This document shows, in pieces, positions 16,870-25,147 of a stretch of 50,656 bases of DNA. A program made the position numbers and the translations under genes. The stretch is from JABDIY01 sp041576015 (GTDB lineage Bacteria > Actinomycetota > Acidimicrobiia > Acidimicrobiales > SZUA-35), in contig JBFGLT010000004.1 in the NCBI GenBank assembly GCA_041576015.1, positions 1-50,656 of the forward strand. Reading direction: 5' to 3'. The notes below the pieces were generated by a model that did no database searches, had not been told where the DNA came from, and saw only the letters and a list, made by a program, of their open reading frames with translations. Numbering within the stretch: position 1 is the stretch's first letter; every line of letters begins with the position of its first letter.

Positions 16870-17292
16870 CTACCGGCCGAAGAGGCCGCGGCGGACTCCT
16901 GAGGCGTGACCGACCTTGTCGTCGTCGTCGCCCTCGTCGTGAGTCTCGTCCCCTGCGTCGGCGACATCGTCGCCGTCATTGGAACCGTCAGCCTCGGCGA
17001 CTTCTTCGACGGTGTCGTCGTCATCGTCGTTCGACGCTTCGGAGGTGTCGACGATGTCCTCACCATTGCGCTCCGAACCGGCGGTGACCGCCGGGGCTCC
17101 ACCGACGGAGAGCTCGACCCGGTAGTACGGCTTGTACTCGAAGGTCACTTCTTCCAGCCGGAAGATGCGAGCGTGATCGACGTCCTTGTCGTTCCGCAGG
17201 GTCTCCACGTACATGACGGCGTCGTGGATGTCGTCAGTCTGGTGGTAGCCGGGTTTGCCGTCGGCACCGCGGTAGATGACCATGTGGGACAC
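16870..17292 (-). CDS. Hypothetical protein with acidic low-complexity tail
   Basis: The product has 140 residues from the GTG at 17292, which has AAAGGAG with 6-nt spacing; this decides the start over the inner ATG (MVIYRG). Residues 1-60 look like a small folded domain (VIYRGADGKPGYHQTDDI, VMYVETLRNDKDVDHARIF, FEYKPYYRVEL). Residues 70-130 are rich in Asp, Glu and Gly and probably disordered, ending in a basic RRGLFGR. No family is recognised. The DNA for the acidic tail is rich in GTCGTC repeats on the plus strand. Confidence 0.6.
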   Translation of the reverse strand: MSHMVIYRGADGKPGYHQTDDIHDAVMYVETLRNDKDVDHARIFRLEEVTFEYKPYYRVELSVGGAPAVTAGSERNGEDIVDTSEASNDDDDDTVEEVAEADGSNDGDDVADAGDETHDEGDDDDKVGHASGVRRGLFGR

Positions 17293-17424
17293 GAGTTGCT
17301 CCTTTATCCGCTGGATCCGGTATTTCGTGGGTGTGGGAGGACTCCGCGGACAGGATCAAACCTAGCCGGTGCGGCATCCTGAGTCAGTGACATTGAACCA
17401 CCCATCGGTCGGTTCCGCGACGAA

Positions 17425-18171
17425 ATGAGGACGATGGCCCACAACGACTCCGAGGCGTCACCACCGGCCACCGGTCGTGACGCCGCCAGGGCGGCCGATC
17501 TGTTGACCGATGCTGCGATCGCCGATCGCCAAAGCGATCCCGAACTGCGGGCAGCGACCGTGCAGGCGGCGATGGACGTGCTCGACCACCACCACGCCGA
17601 TGTCCGGGCGGCGGCGGCGAGCGCTCTCGCCCGCCTCGGGGCCCTCGACAACGACACGGCCGGACGGCTCCTCGACGACCGGTCGTCGCTGGTGCGACGA
17701 CGAACGGTCGAGGTCCTCACCGCCGGAATCGCCCCGGACAGCCCCCGCTGGCTCCTCGACCTGCTCCTCGGGGCGCTCGACGACGAGCCGAGCGTGGCCG
17801 AGCCGGCGGCATTCGCCATCGGTGAGTTCGGCCCCCGGCACGAGCTGTTCGACGCCGCGACCGCCATCGCCGTCGAACGGCGACTGGCCGCCATGGCGAC
17901 CGCTCACGGCGAGGCGCTGTGCCGGGAGGCGGCAGTGGCGGCTCTCGGAGCGCTCCACCGGGGGCGAGCAGAGATCCTCGCTGCCCTGTCGGACCGGGCG
18001 ACGGTGCGGCGCCGCGCCGTGATCGCCCTCGCCCCGTTCGACGGTGGCGATGTCGACGTCGCGCTGGCAAGCTGCCGGGACGACCGGGACTGGCAGGTCC
18101 GCCAGGCGGCCGAGGATCAGATCCGAGTACGGGCCGGCGACTCCACCATCGCCGGCGATGCCGACCCGTGA
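17425..18171 (+). CDS. HEAT-repeat protein
   Basis: The protein has 248 residues; an ATG at 17434 is an alternative start. Five to six helical pairs of HEAT type are visible: VRAAAASALARLGAL, VRRRTVEVLTAGI, AEPAAFAIGEFG, CREAAVAALGALHRG, VRRRAVIALAPFDGG and WQVRQAAEDQIRVR. HEAT proteins serve as binding scaffolds and no catalytic residue is expected. It ends on the base before the stop of the convergent moaE, so the two genes leave no spacer between them. Confidence 0.8.
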   Translation: MRTMAHNDSEASPPATGRDAARAADLLTDAAIADRQSDPELRAATVQAAMDVLDHHHADVRAAAASALARLGALDNDTAGRLLDDRSSLVRRRTVEVLTAGIAPDSPRWLLDLLLGALDDEPSVAEPAAFAIGEFGPRHELFDAATAIAVERRLAAMATAHGEALCREAAVAALGALHRGRAEILAALSDRATVRRRAVIALAPFDGGDVDVALASCRDDRDWQVRQAAEDQIRVRAGDSTIAGDADP

Positions 18172-18615
18172 TCAGGAGACGTCGGTGATGTGCTGGGCCT
18201 CCAGACCCCAACTCGACCCACCGTCCCATTCCTCTTTCTTCCAGATCGGCACGGTGGCCTTGAGCGTGTCGATCGCATAGCGGGCGGCCTCGAACGCCGT
18301 GGTCCGGTGGGGGGACGAGGTGGCGACCACCACCGCCGCCTCGGTGATGGGCACCGATCCGGTCCGATGGATGAGCACGATCCGGCCGAGGTCCGGCCAC
18401 CGACTCCGCATGGCGGCGGCGAGCGCCTCGAGGCGGGGGAGCACCTGCTCCTCGTATGCCTCGTACTCGAGGAGGGTGACACCGGTGCGATCCCCGGCGT
18501 GATCACGAGCGGTGCCGGTGAACACGACGGTCGCTCCGCAGTGGGGAAGCACGACCCATTCGCCCGCCTCGGCGACCGGCAACCGGGACGCCATCAGCCC
18601 CAGCCATTCGTCCAC
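18172..18615 (-). CDS. moaE: Molybdopterin synthase catalytic subunit MoaE
   Basis: MoaE, with thiocarboxylated MoaD, inserts sulfur into precursor Z (cPMP) to make molybdopterin. The 147-residue product shows CGATVVFTGTARDHA, LEYEAYEEQV, IVLIHRTGSVPITEAAV, SPHRTTAFEAARYAIDTLK and the active-site lysine region KATVPIWKKE. The start is a GTG at 18615 or an ATG at 18594; the longer form fits the usual domain length. No other moa gene is present in the window. A molybdenum hydroxylase large subunit at 35750-37996 is a likely user of the cofactor. Confidence 0.93.
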   Translation of the reverse strand: MDEWLGLMASRLPVAEAGEWVVLPHCGATVVFTGTARDHAGDRTGVTLLEYEAYEEQVLPRLEALAAAMRSRWPDLGRIVLIHRTGSVPITEAAVVVATSSPHRTTAFEAARYAIDTLKATVPIWKKEEWDGGSSWGLEAQHITDVS

Positions 18616-18700
18616 CCCACCAGGCTAGGGGCCAGGTCTACGGTTGCCTTTGCGCCCCGCGCCGGCGACGGCCTGGCGGAGCGTGGTTTACCCTTGGTGT

Positions 18701-19495
18701 ATGGCACTGGCGCAACGACCGGACACCTTCGAGCACCTCCTCTACGAGCGGGACGAGCGGTTCATCACCATCACGATGAACCGTCCCGAACGGCGCAATG
18801 CGCTGAGTCTGGAACACATGAGGGAGCTCATCGCCGCCTTCTCGGCCGCGGCCGGCTCCGACGCCGCCGGAATCATCCTGGCCGGCAACGGCCCGGTCTT
18901 CTCGTCGGGGCACGACTTCGCCGACATGGCGGGTGCCGACCTCGTGTTCATGCGATCGCTGCTGACGACCTGCAGCGATCTGATGCAGCTGATTCAGCGG
19001 GTTCCCCAGGTCGTGATTGCGCAGGTGCACGGGCTGGCGACGGCCGCCGGCTGCCAGTTGGTGGCGACCGCCGACCTTGCCGTCGCTGGCGAGTCGGCCG
19101 GCTTCGCCGCCCCCGGCGGAAAGGCAGGATGGTTCTGCCATACCCCGATGGTCGCCATCGGGCGGGCCATCGGGCGCAAACAGGCCATGGAACTGGCATT
19201 GACCGGCGACGCCATCGATCCGCTCACCGCTCAGCAATGGGGCCTGATCAACCGAGTGGTGCCCGACCGCGACCTAGCCGCCGCCACGACCGAACTTCTG
19301 TCCCGAGCCACCCGCGGCAGCCGGGTGTCCAAGGCGATGGGCAAGCACACGTTCTACACCCAGATCGATCTCGAGCTCGACACGGCCTACCGCTATGCAA
19401 CCGAGGTCATGGCCGCTGCCAGCCAGACCGAGGACGGTCAGGAGAACATGGCGGCCTTCGTCGAGAAACGCCGGCCGATCTGGCGGCACCGCTGA
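18701..19495 (+). CDS. Enoyl-CoA hydratase/isomerase family protein, ECHDC3-like
   Basis: A 264-residue crotonase-fold protein from the ATG at 18701 (MALAQRPDTF); the upstream extension is rejected. The landmarks are NRPERRNALS, an oxyanion-hole segment SSGHDFADM, and HGLATAAGCQLVATADLAVAG. The catalytic-glutamate region of true hydratases is replaced by APGGKAGWFCHTPMVAIG, as in the ECHDC3 branch, which lacks both catalytic glutamates. The substrate is therefore uncertain and it may not be a hydratase. It is divergent from moaE. Confidence 0.88.
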   Translation: MALAQRPDTFEHLLYERDERFITITMNRPERRNALSLEHMRELIAAFSAAAGSDAAGIILAGNGPVFSSGHDFADMAGADLVFMRSLLTTCSDLMQLIQRVPQVVIAQVHGLATAAGCQLVATADLAVAGESAGFAAPGGKAGWFCHTPMVAIGRAIGRKQAMELALTGDAIDPLTAQQWGLINRVVPDRDLAAATTELLSRATRGSRVSKAMGKHTFYTQIDLELDTAYRYATEVMAAASQTEDGQENMAAFVEKRRPIWRHR

Positions 19496-19503
19496 CCCTC
19501 CGA

Positions 19504-19534
19504 CCGCCGCTCCGGCGGGACCGGCGACGTCGCC
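19504..19534. terminator. Candidate terminator hairpin after the crotonase gene
   Basis: CCGCCG and CGGCGG form a 6-bp stem with a 3-nt loop at 19504-19518, nine bases after the stop. The 12-nt palindrome GGCGACGTCGCC follows at 19523-19534. No U-tract follows. The TTGACA at 19545-19550 could be a -35 box for the downstream gene, but no matching -10 was found. Confidence 0.35.
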
Positions 19535-19606
19535 AGCCGAGGACTTGACAGTCGTCACCAATAGGGTCGGTCGCGCTCACTGCGACCGCTCTGGCGGGTA
19601 CCTTCG

Positions 19607-21013
19607 GTGCCCGTGGGAGCGGATGAGAAACCCGACGGGGAGGAGACGCCTCACCCGACCGACTGGGACCCCGAGTCGATCGACTGGGCGTCACTCCCGC
19701 TCGACGATCCCGCGTGGGAGGCGCTCGACGATCTCGATCTCGACGACGCCACCGAGCGTCCCGGCCTACCTCCCGATCCGGCGTTGAGGGACTGGCGGCA
19801 CCCGAGCGAGATCGCCGCCGCCCGAGCCCATCTCGAACGATCCGAATTCGACCACGCAAGGCGTGTCCACCCGGCGGGGCGGGACATCGCCCAGCCCCCT
19901 CGGAATGGCCGGCTCCTCGTCGGGGTGGCCATCGGCGTCCTGGTGCTCGGAGCGCTGGCCGTGCAATCGCTGGACGAGGGGAGGACGCTGGCCGAGACGG
20001 CAGCGCTCCCCGTCGAGGGTTCGCTCGGATCGACCGTCGGTGTCGCCTCACTGCCGGCCGACCCCACGTCGCCAGGTGATGAGCCAGCCGACCAGCAGGA
20101 GGCCACCCCGCCGACGACCGGGATGACGTCCCCGGCCAACTCCCAGGTCCTCGACAAGGTGAAGGCACCGCCGGCCTACGCCTATCAGGTGCAAGGTGGG
20201 GGCGATTCGACGGTCGCCCCCATGCTGGGCACCGCTCTCCGCCTCGATGGTCTTCCCACCGACGTGCTGGTGACCTCGGCGACCGCCGTCGCCGGACAGG
20301 CGGCGGTGTCCCTCGTCGCCTACTCCCCTTCCGGTTCGCGCTCTGGCCGGTTCGACGGCGAGGTGGTCGCCATCGACGAGAACTCCGATCTGGCCTTGAT
20401 CCGGATGGATCGGCCGGCCGGAGTCGGCACACCTTCGTCGGCGCCGATCGGCACCGAAGCAGCCGGCCGGGTGGGAACCGATGTCGAGATCCGCTCCGGT
20501 GAGCCCCACCGGCTGCACACAGGGACCATCTTGAGCGTCGCCGACGGCCTTATCGAGACATCCGTGACCGTTCCCAGCGGTCACCTCGGAAGTGCGCTTG
20601 TCAGCGATTCGGGCCGGGTGGTCGGGGTGGTCGTCGAAGCGCCGTCGATGCTGGCCAACGCCGTCCCGATCGACGACGCCCTCGCCATCGCCGCCAACCT
20701 TGCCGACTATGGCAGCGCCAGTCCGAACTGGGTCGGGCTGACCGTCACCACCACCGACGGCTTGGTCGAGGTCATCGGGGTTCACGAGGACGGTCCGGCC
20801 CATCGGGGGGGTATCGAGGTCGGCGACCGGCTGCTCGGCGCGGCCGGTCAACTCGTCTTCACACCCGAGCAGCTCGTCGATCTGGTGGCCGGATGGCCGA
20901 CCGGCTCGGTCCTGGATCTGGTGATCCAGCGGGGAGACGACATCGAAACGATCGAGGTCACCGTCACCGAGCGCCCGAAAGTCGATCCGGGCCCGGTCAC
21001 CGTCGATACCTGA
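19607..21013 (+). CDS. Membrane-anchored HtrA-like PDZ protein with degenerate catalytic triad
   Basis: The protein has 468 residues from a GTG at 19607 (GTG at 19613 also possible). An acidic cytoplasmic region (1-98) is followed by one membrane helix (about 102-119), a Pro/Thr-rich linker, a trypsin-like domain (about 185-370) and a C-terminal PDZ domain (about 380-460: GVHEDGPAHRGGIEVGDRL). Compared with HtrA, the NAHVV histidine site reads VTSAT (222-226) with no His. The Asp is kept (Asp261 in DLALI), and the GNSGGP serine site reads GHLGSA (325-330), with Leu327 in the serine position. It is therefore probably a non-catalytic binding or sensing protein. Confidence 0.8.
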   Translation: MPVGADEKPDGEETPHPTDWDPESIDWASLPLDDPAWEALDDLDLDDATERPGLPPDPALRDWRHPSEIAAARAHLERSEFDHARRVHPAGRDIAQPPRNGRLLVGVAIGVLVLGALAVQSLDEGRTLAETAALPVEGSLGSTVGVASLPADPTSPGDEPADQQEATPPTTGMTSPANSQVLDKVKAPPAYAYQVQGGGDSTVAPMLGTALRLDGLPTDVLVTSATAVAGQAAVSLVAYSPSGSRSGRFDGEVVAIDENSDLALIRMDRPAGVGTPSSAPIGTEAAGRVGTDVEIRSGEPHRLHTGTILSVADGLIETSVTVPSGHLGSALVSDSGRVVGVVVEAPSMLANAVPIDDALAIAANLADYGSASPNWVGLTVTTTDGLVEVIGVHEDGPAHRGGIEVGDRLLGAAGQLVFTPEQLVDLVAGWPTGSVLDLVIQRGDDIETIEVTVTERPKVDPGPVTVDT

Positions 21014-21090
21014 GTCCCCGAAGCGGCGGTGTCCGATCACCCTTCTGCGCCCCACGTCCGGCAGCTGAGGACATCAGCCTTGACGGGACT

Positions 21091-21126
21091 GGCTGCCAAC
21101 CGGCCGATCTGACGGATCTGGCTGCG
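21091..21126 (-). repeat. Dispersed 36-nt intergenic element, copy B
   Basis: Read on the minus strand it begins CGCAGCCAGATCCGTCA and ends TTGGCAGCC, and continues with AGTCCCGTCA, so the GCAGCCAG...CCGTCA half site occurs twice, 29 nt apart. It lies between the convergent HtrA-like and DUF2342 genes. GGCAGC at 21060-21065 can also pair with GCTGCC at 21092-21097. Confidence 0.7.
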
Positions 21127-21153
21127 ACGAGCGCTCGCGCCGGGGTGCGCCGG

Positions 21154-22428
21154 TCACATGCCGCTGAGATCGTCGGGGATCTCGAAATCGCCGAGCGCTC
21201 CGCCGCCATCGCCCCCGTCGAGTCCGATGCGGGCCAGCCAGAGGCCGGGAGCATCGACTTCGGCTGCGGTCGGTAAGTCGAGCTCATCGGCCCAGAGCCG
21301 CTCGAGGCCGGCGTCGCCGGCCCGCTCGATGACCCCGGTGATGAACGCCTGACCCCGGTCCAGGGTGTGGTTGTCGATGTTCAGCCCGAGCAGCTTCTCC
21401 ATGAAGTTCTCCGCATCGGTCCGATCCACCCGCCGGGACCGTATGGCGTCGCGAATGGCAGGGTGACCCTTCATCAGCTTGGCGCACGCAGCCATCGTGG
21501 CGTTCTCGACGAACCCGAGGACAGCGGCGACGAGGGCATCGAGTTGGGGCATGAGCAAATCGTGCGCACGGGTCCGCATCATCCCCAGCACGGCCTCCGG
21601 GTCGTTGAGCGTCGACTGGAGCTCGATGAGCTGGGCGAGGTCGGTGATGTCACCCACCTGCTCCATGATCGCGGTCGGGTTGGGGCGGAACGCCGAGGCG
21701 AAGTCGAGGTACAACGACTCGAGGCGGGCGGCGACGTGCGGGACCGTCAGCGTGGCGTGGGCGAGCAGCTCGTGGATGAGGAGATACATCTGCACCTCGG
21801 GAAGGGGGGCACCGGTGGCGTCGGCGATCTCCCGCATCCCGGCCGGAATGACCTGTACCACCTGACCCTGCCGGGGGATCGGCAGGTCGTAGGTCCCGAC
21901 GATCCGCTGGCCGACGTGACCGATCATCGCCCCGGCCGAGTTCACGACCATCATGGGGGCGAACTGACTCATCAGCTGCCCCATCATCTTGGCCATCGGC
22001 TCGATCATCGCCGCTTCTTCGGGCGGAAGATCACCGCTGATGGGCAGTTCCGTCGAGGCCTCCTGGCTGATGGCCTCGGTGAACCGCTCGAAGAACGGGC
22101 GATAGGCGGTGACGGCGTCAGCGGTCCAGGTGCTCCGGCTGACCGGCGCCACCCGGACGTCCTCGGCGAGGTGAACGCCGGGTCGTTGCCGGGCGTGGAG
22201 ATCGGCGACCCGGGCGAGGTCCTCGATCGCCATACGCTCGGCCGGTTCGACGTTGCGTTCGGCGCCGCCCTCGGACGCAATGCTCACGGCGATCTGCCTG
22301 GCCTGGCCCCAGGGATCACTAGGCTGGCTGATCCCACCACCGCCGAGTGAACCGAAGAGTTGTCCGAGTTGCTGGAAGATCTCCTGGAAATTGAAGTCAT
22401 CGGGTCCGAGTGGATCGTTTCCGCTCAC
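21154..22428 (-). CDS. DUF2342 (zincin-like, Rv3195-type) protein
   Basis: The protein has 424 residues. It opens with the family-typical glycine-rich stretch FQEIFQQLGQLFGSLGGGG, then VEPAERMAIEDLARVADLH and a helical core. DUF2342 proteins are called zinc-dependent metalloproteases or F420-associated proteins in annotations. The metal motif region reads IHELLAH (His219, Glu220, His224), an HExxxH spacing instead of HExxH. It may therefore be inactive or the motif may not bind metal. In mycobacteria the homologue (Rv3195) sits beside the YlbL-type and UPF0182 genes, and all three families occur in this window. It is divergent from the SDR gene, 17 bases apart. Confidence 0.82.
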   Translation of the reverse strand: MSGNDPLGPDDFNFQEIFQQLGQLFGSLGGGGISQPSDPWGQARQIAVSIASEGGAERNVEPAERMAIEDLARVADLHARQRPGVHLAEDVRVAPVSRSTWTADAVTAYRPFFERFTEAISQEASTELPISGDLPPEEAAMIEPMAKMMGQLMSQFAPMMVVNSAGAMIGHVGQRIVGTYDLPIPRQGQVVQVIPAGMREIADATGAPLPEVQMYLLIHELLAHATLTVPHVAARLESLYLDFASAFRPNPTAIMEQVGDITDLAQLIELQSTLNDPEAVLGMMRTRAHDLLMPQLDALVAAVLGFVENATMAACAKLMKGHPAIRDAIRSRRVDRTDAENFMEKLLGLNIDNHTLDRGQAFITGVIERAGDAGLERLWADELDLPTAAEVDAPGLWLARIGLDGGDGGGALGDFEIPDDLSGM

Positions 22429-22445
22429 AACGGCATCGTAGGCCC

Positions 22446-23486
22446 ATGATCAGTGTCGCGGTCACCGGATCGGCCGGCGCCCTGGGCCAGCGAGTCGTGA
22501 ATCGCCTCGTGCAGGAACCCGATGTGTACCGGGTGGTGGCGATCGACCGCCGCAGCCAGCGGGACGGCGACGACAAGGTCACCACCATCAGACTCGGTCT
22601 CACCGATGTGCTGGCCGAGGACTCCGTCGAGCAACTCGTCACGGCGCTAACGGGCTGCGACACGATCGTCCATGCCGCCTCCGATGAGGGAAGGGTCACC
22701 GAACACGAGATCGCCGCCGATGTTCTGGCTCGGTTGCTCGACGCTGCCTCGGATGCGGGCGTCGGGCACGTCGTCATCGTGTCCACCGCCATGGTGTACG
22801 GGGCGCTGCCCGACAACCCGGTTCCGCTGTCAGAGGACGAGCCCCTCCGGGCCAGTCAGGATCTCGCCTTCGTGGCCGCCAAACTGGAGATGGAGCGCCT
22901 CACGAGCACCTGGGCGGCCGGAGGTCGGCGGGCGGCTATCCTGCGGCCGACGACGACCCTGGCCGAGACCGGATCGTCGTGGATTGCCCGCACGCTGCGC
23001 ATCGCCACCACCGTGCGCCCCGATCAGGTCGACCCGCCCGTCCAGTTCCTGCACTACGACGACCTCGCCGCCGCCGCGGTGCTGTGCGCAACGACCCGGG
23101 CGACCGGCGCATTCAACATCGCCCCCGATGGGTTCATCGGCTCGGAGGGCCTCCATCAGCTCGTCGGTGGTCTCCAGCTCCGGGTGCCGGGTGACCTCAG
23201 CGACCTCTTCCTCCGGGTAGGGCGTCGCCTCGGGATCCGGCCCACTCCCGAAGGCATCGAGCCGTACGTGCGGGCGCCTTGGGTTGTAGCCAATGACAAG
23301 CTCCGGGCGCTGGGCTGGACTCCGCAGCACACCAACGAAGAGGCGTTCGTGCTCGGGACCCCTCCCCCGCCGTGGGCCGTACCCGCCCACCGTCGTCAGG
23401 AGTTGCTGCTGGGCGGTGCCGCCGCGCTGGTGGCTGCCGGGATCGCCGGCGCCGTTGCCATCACCCGTCGGCTGTCCCGCCGCTGA
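22446..23486 (+). CDS. Extended SDR / NAD-dependent epimerase-like protein with C-terminal membrane helix
   Basis: The protein has 346 residues from the ATG at 22446. The nucleotide-binding motif is VTGSAGALGQRVV near the N-terminus, followed by CDTIVHAAS and IVSTAMVYG. The catalytic YxxxK is replaced by FVAAK (Phe142, Lys146), so the usual proton donor is absent. A C-terminal hydrophobic helix (LLLGGAAALVAAGIAGAVAI) followed by TRRLSRR suggests anchoring to the membrane from the cytoplasmic side. It overlaps the convergent MFS gene by 26 nt at the 3' end. It may bind NAD(P) without SDR chemistry, which is inference. Confidence 0.82.
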   Translation: MISVAVTGSAGALGQRVVNRLVQEPDVYRVVAIDRRSQRDGDDKVTTIRLGLTDVLAEDSVEQLVTALTGCDTIVHAASDEGRVTEHEIAADVLARLLDAASDAGVGHVVIVSTAMVYGALPDNPVPLSEDEPLRASQDLAFVAAKLEMERLTSTWAAGGRRAAILRPTTTLAETGSSWIARTLRIATTVRPDQVDPPVQFLHYDDLAAAAVLCATTRATGAFNIAPDGFIGSEGLHQLVGGLQLRVPGDLSDLFLRVGRRLGIRPTPEGIEPYVRAPWVVANDKLRALGWTPQHTNEEAFVLGTPPPPWAVPAHRRQELLLGGAAALVAAGIAGAVAITRRLSRR

Positions 23487-25101
23487 ACTCGTCGAGGTCG
23501 TCGTCACCGATCACCGGCATGGGTTGGGTGTCGGTCAGTGAAGCCGGTCGATGGGTCGTCCGCCAACCGCCGGCTTGGTCCATGCGTGTCAGATCAGGGT
23601 GCTCGGCGGTCGGTTCTCCGCCACCGTGGCCGGGCCGTTCATCCATCCCCTGGTCCTCAGGAGACGGCGACGGGCGTCGGTACCTCCGGGACCGGATCGA
23701 ATCGGTACGGGCAATCATCTTCTGCGTCGCCCGCTCACTCGCCACCCGAGCGCTGCGACGGGCAGCTTCGGTGTTGGGGGCCGGATCCTTCCCCAGCCAG
23801 TAGCTGACGGCGGCGAAACCGGCGGTGGCGGCCAGCACCAGGAACCCCAACCGGGCCGGAAGGGGGACGACGACGGGGATGAGCGCTCCGAACACCCAGG
23901 CCAGCTGGAATCGGCTCTCGAACTTGGCGAAGCTGTGGCTGAGGTCGCCGCTCGGGGAGTCCCGCTGGACGATGGCGTCGAAGCTCTGTTTGCCGACGGC
24001 TGCGCCGACGGCGACTACGAACCCTACGATCATCGCGCCGACGAGCCCGCCGGCCAGGGCGCCGAGGATGCCGACCAACCCCATCAACCCGAGCATGCCG
24101 GCCAGGATGCGTTCCTCGGGAAACCGGTGGCGGAGGCGGGGTGACACCAACGCCCCGACGAAGTTGCCGACGCCGCTGGCGGCGATGACTGCGCCGAAGT
24201 GCCAGGTCGGTGACCCCCCGACGGCCAGATCGAGGCGCCCGAGACCGAGCGCTTCCCGGACCCGGTGACCCATCTCGACGCCCGGACCGGTCGGTCCGGG
24301 ATCCACCCCGCCGCGAAGAGCGAAGGCCAGCAACATGGTGAGAAACCCCGTGACGGCCCGGACATAGGCCATGGCGCTCGAGGCGAGGAGGATGCCGCCG
24401 CGCCGTAAGGCGATCTCGGGGACCTCGGCCGTGTCCGGTTCGGCTCGAACGTGTTGGATTCTGGGGATCTGGAGGCCGAGGACGGCGCCGGTGGTGAAGA
24501 CCACTCCGGCGAACGCCAGCACCCAGGGCGCCCCGCCGACCAGCAGGAGGATTCCGCCGGGGATGGCGGCGATGCCGGCCGACACCGCCGAGATGATCGA
24601 GAGGCGGCTGTTGGCCCGTACGAGCTTGGTGGGGTCGTCGACCAGATCCGGTACCAGAGCCGACTTGGCGATGTGGTGGGTCTTGCCCATCACGAGCATG
24701 CCGAAGGCCATCGGGAAGAACAACAGCGTGTCGACCTGGCCGGCCATCAGGACCGCCATGATCCCCCGGCCGGCGCCGACGCCGACCAGCACGAGCCGGT
24801 TGCCACCGGAGAGCCGGTCGACCAGCGGCCCGAGAAACTGGGCGACGACGGCGAAGGGCGCCACCGTCAACATCAGGTAGAGAGCCACCCGCCAGCGGGC
24901 ATCGTTCGGGTCGAGGGAGAAGAACACCGAATCGGCGAGCGCCATGGCGACGAGGGCGTCGCCGCCGAGGGCGAACCCGTGCGGTCGGGCCAGGCGGGCG
25001 AACGGCGACACCGAGAAGACCTCGGCCCCCAGCGCTCGCTTTCCGGTCAGCCGGGGCCGATCCCGCGGCGACGCGGTTGATTGTTCGGCGGTTCCGGTCA
25101 T
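23461..25101 (-). CDS. MFS-type membrane transporter with long C-terminal tail
   Basis: The protein has 546 residues. About 11-12 membrane segments lie within residues 40-450, with a motif-A-like loop GPLVDRLSGGNRLVLVGVG and the segment GKTHHIAKSALVPDLVD after segment 4. This pattern is common in actinobacterial MFS proteins of unknown substrate. Residues 455-546 form a charged, hydrophilic cytoplasmic tail (ERATQKMIARTDSIRSRRYR and beyond) that is not part of the transporter fold. Its 3' end overlaps the SDR gene. It follows regX3 by 46 bases on the same strand and might be co-transcribed with the phosphate regulators. Confidence 0.78.
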   Translation of the reverse strand: MTGTAEQSTASPRDRPRLTGKRALGAEVFSVSPFARLARPHGFALGGDALVAMALADSVFFSLDPNDARWRVALYLMLTVAPFAVVAQFLGPLVDRLSGGNRLVLVGVGAGRGIMAVLMAGQVDTLLFFPMAFGMLVMGKTHHIAKSALVPDLVDDPTKLVRANSRLSIISAVSAGIAAIPGGILLLVGGAPWVLAFAGVVFTTGAVLGLQIPRIQHVRAEPDTAEVPEIALRRGGILLASSAMAYVRAVTGFLTMLLAFALRGGVDPGPTGPGVEMGHRVREALGLGRLDLAVGGSPTWHFGAVIAASGVGNFVGALVSPRLRHRFPEERILAGMLGLMGLVGILGALAGGLVGAMIVGFVVAVGAAVGKQSFDAIVQRDSPSGDLSHSFAKFESRFQLAWVFGALIPVVVPLPARLGFLVLAATAGFAAVSYWLGKDPAPNTEAARRSARVASERATQKMIARTDSIRSRRYRRPSPSPEDQGMDERPGHGGGEPTAEHPDLTRMDQAGGWRTTHRPASLTDTQPMPVIGDDDLDEFSGGTADG

Positions 25102-25147
25102 CCCCTGCCAAGGCTAGTGCAGCGGCCCGGCGACACGGGCCCCACAC

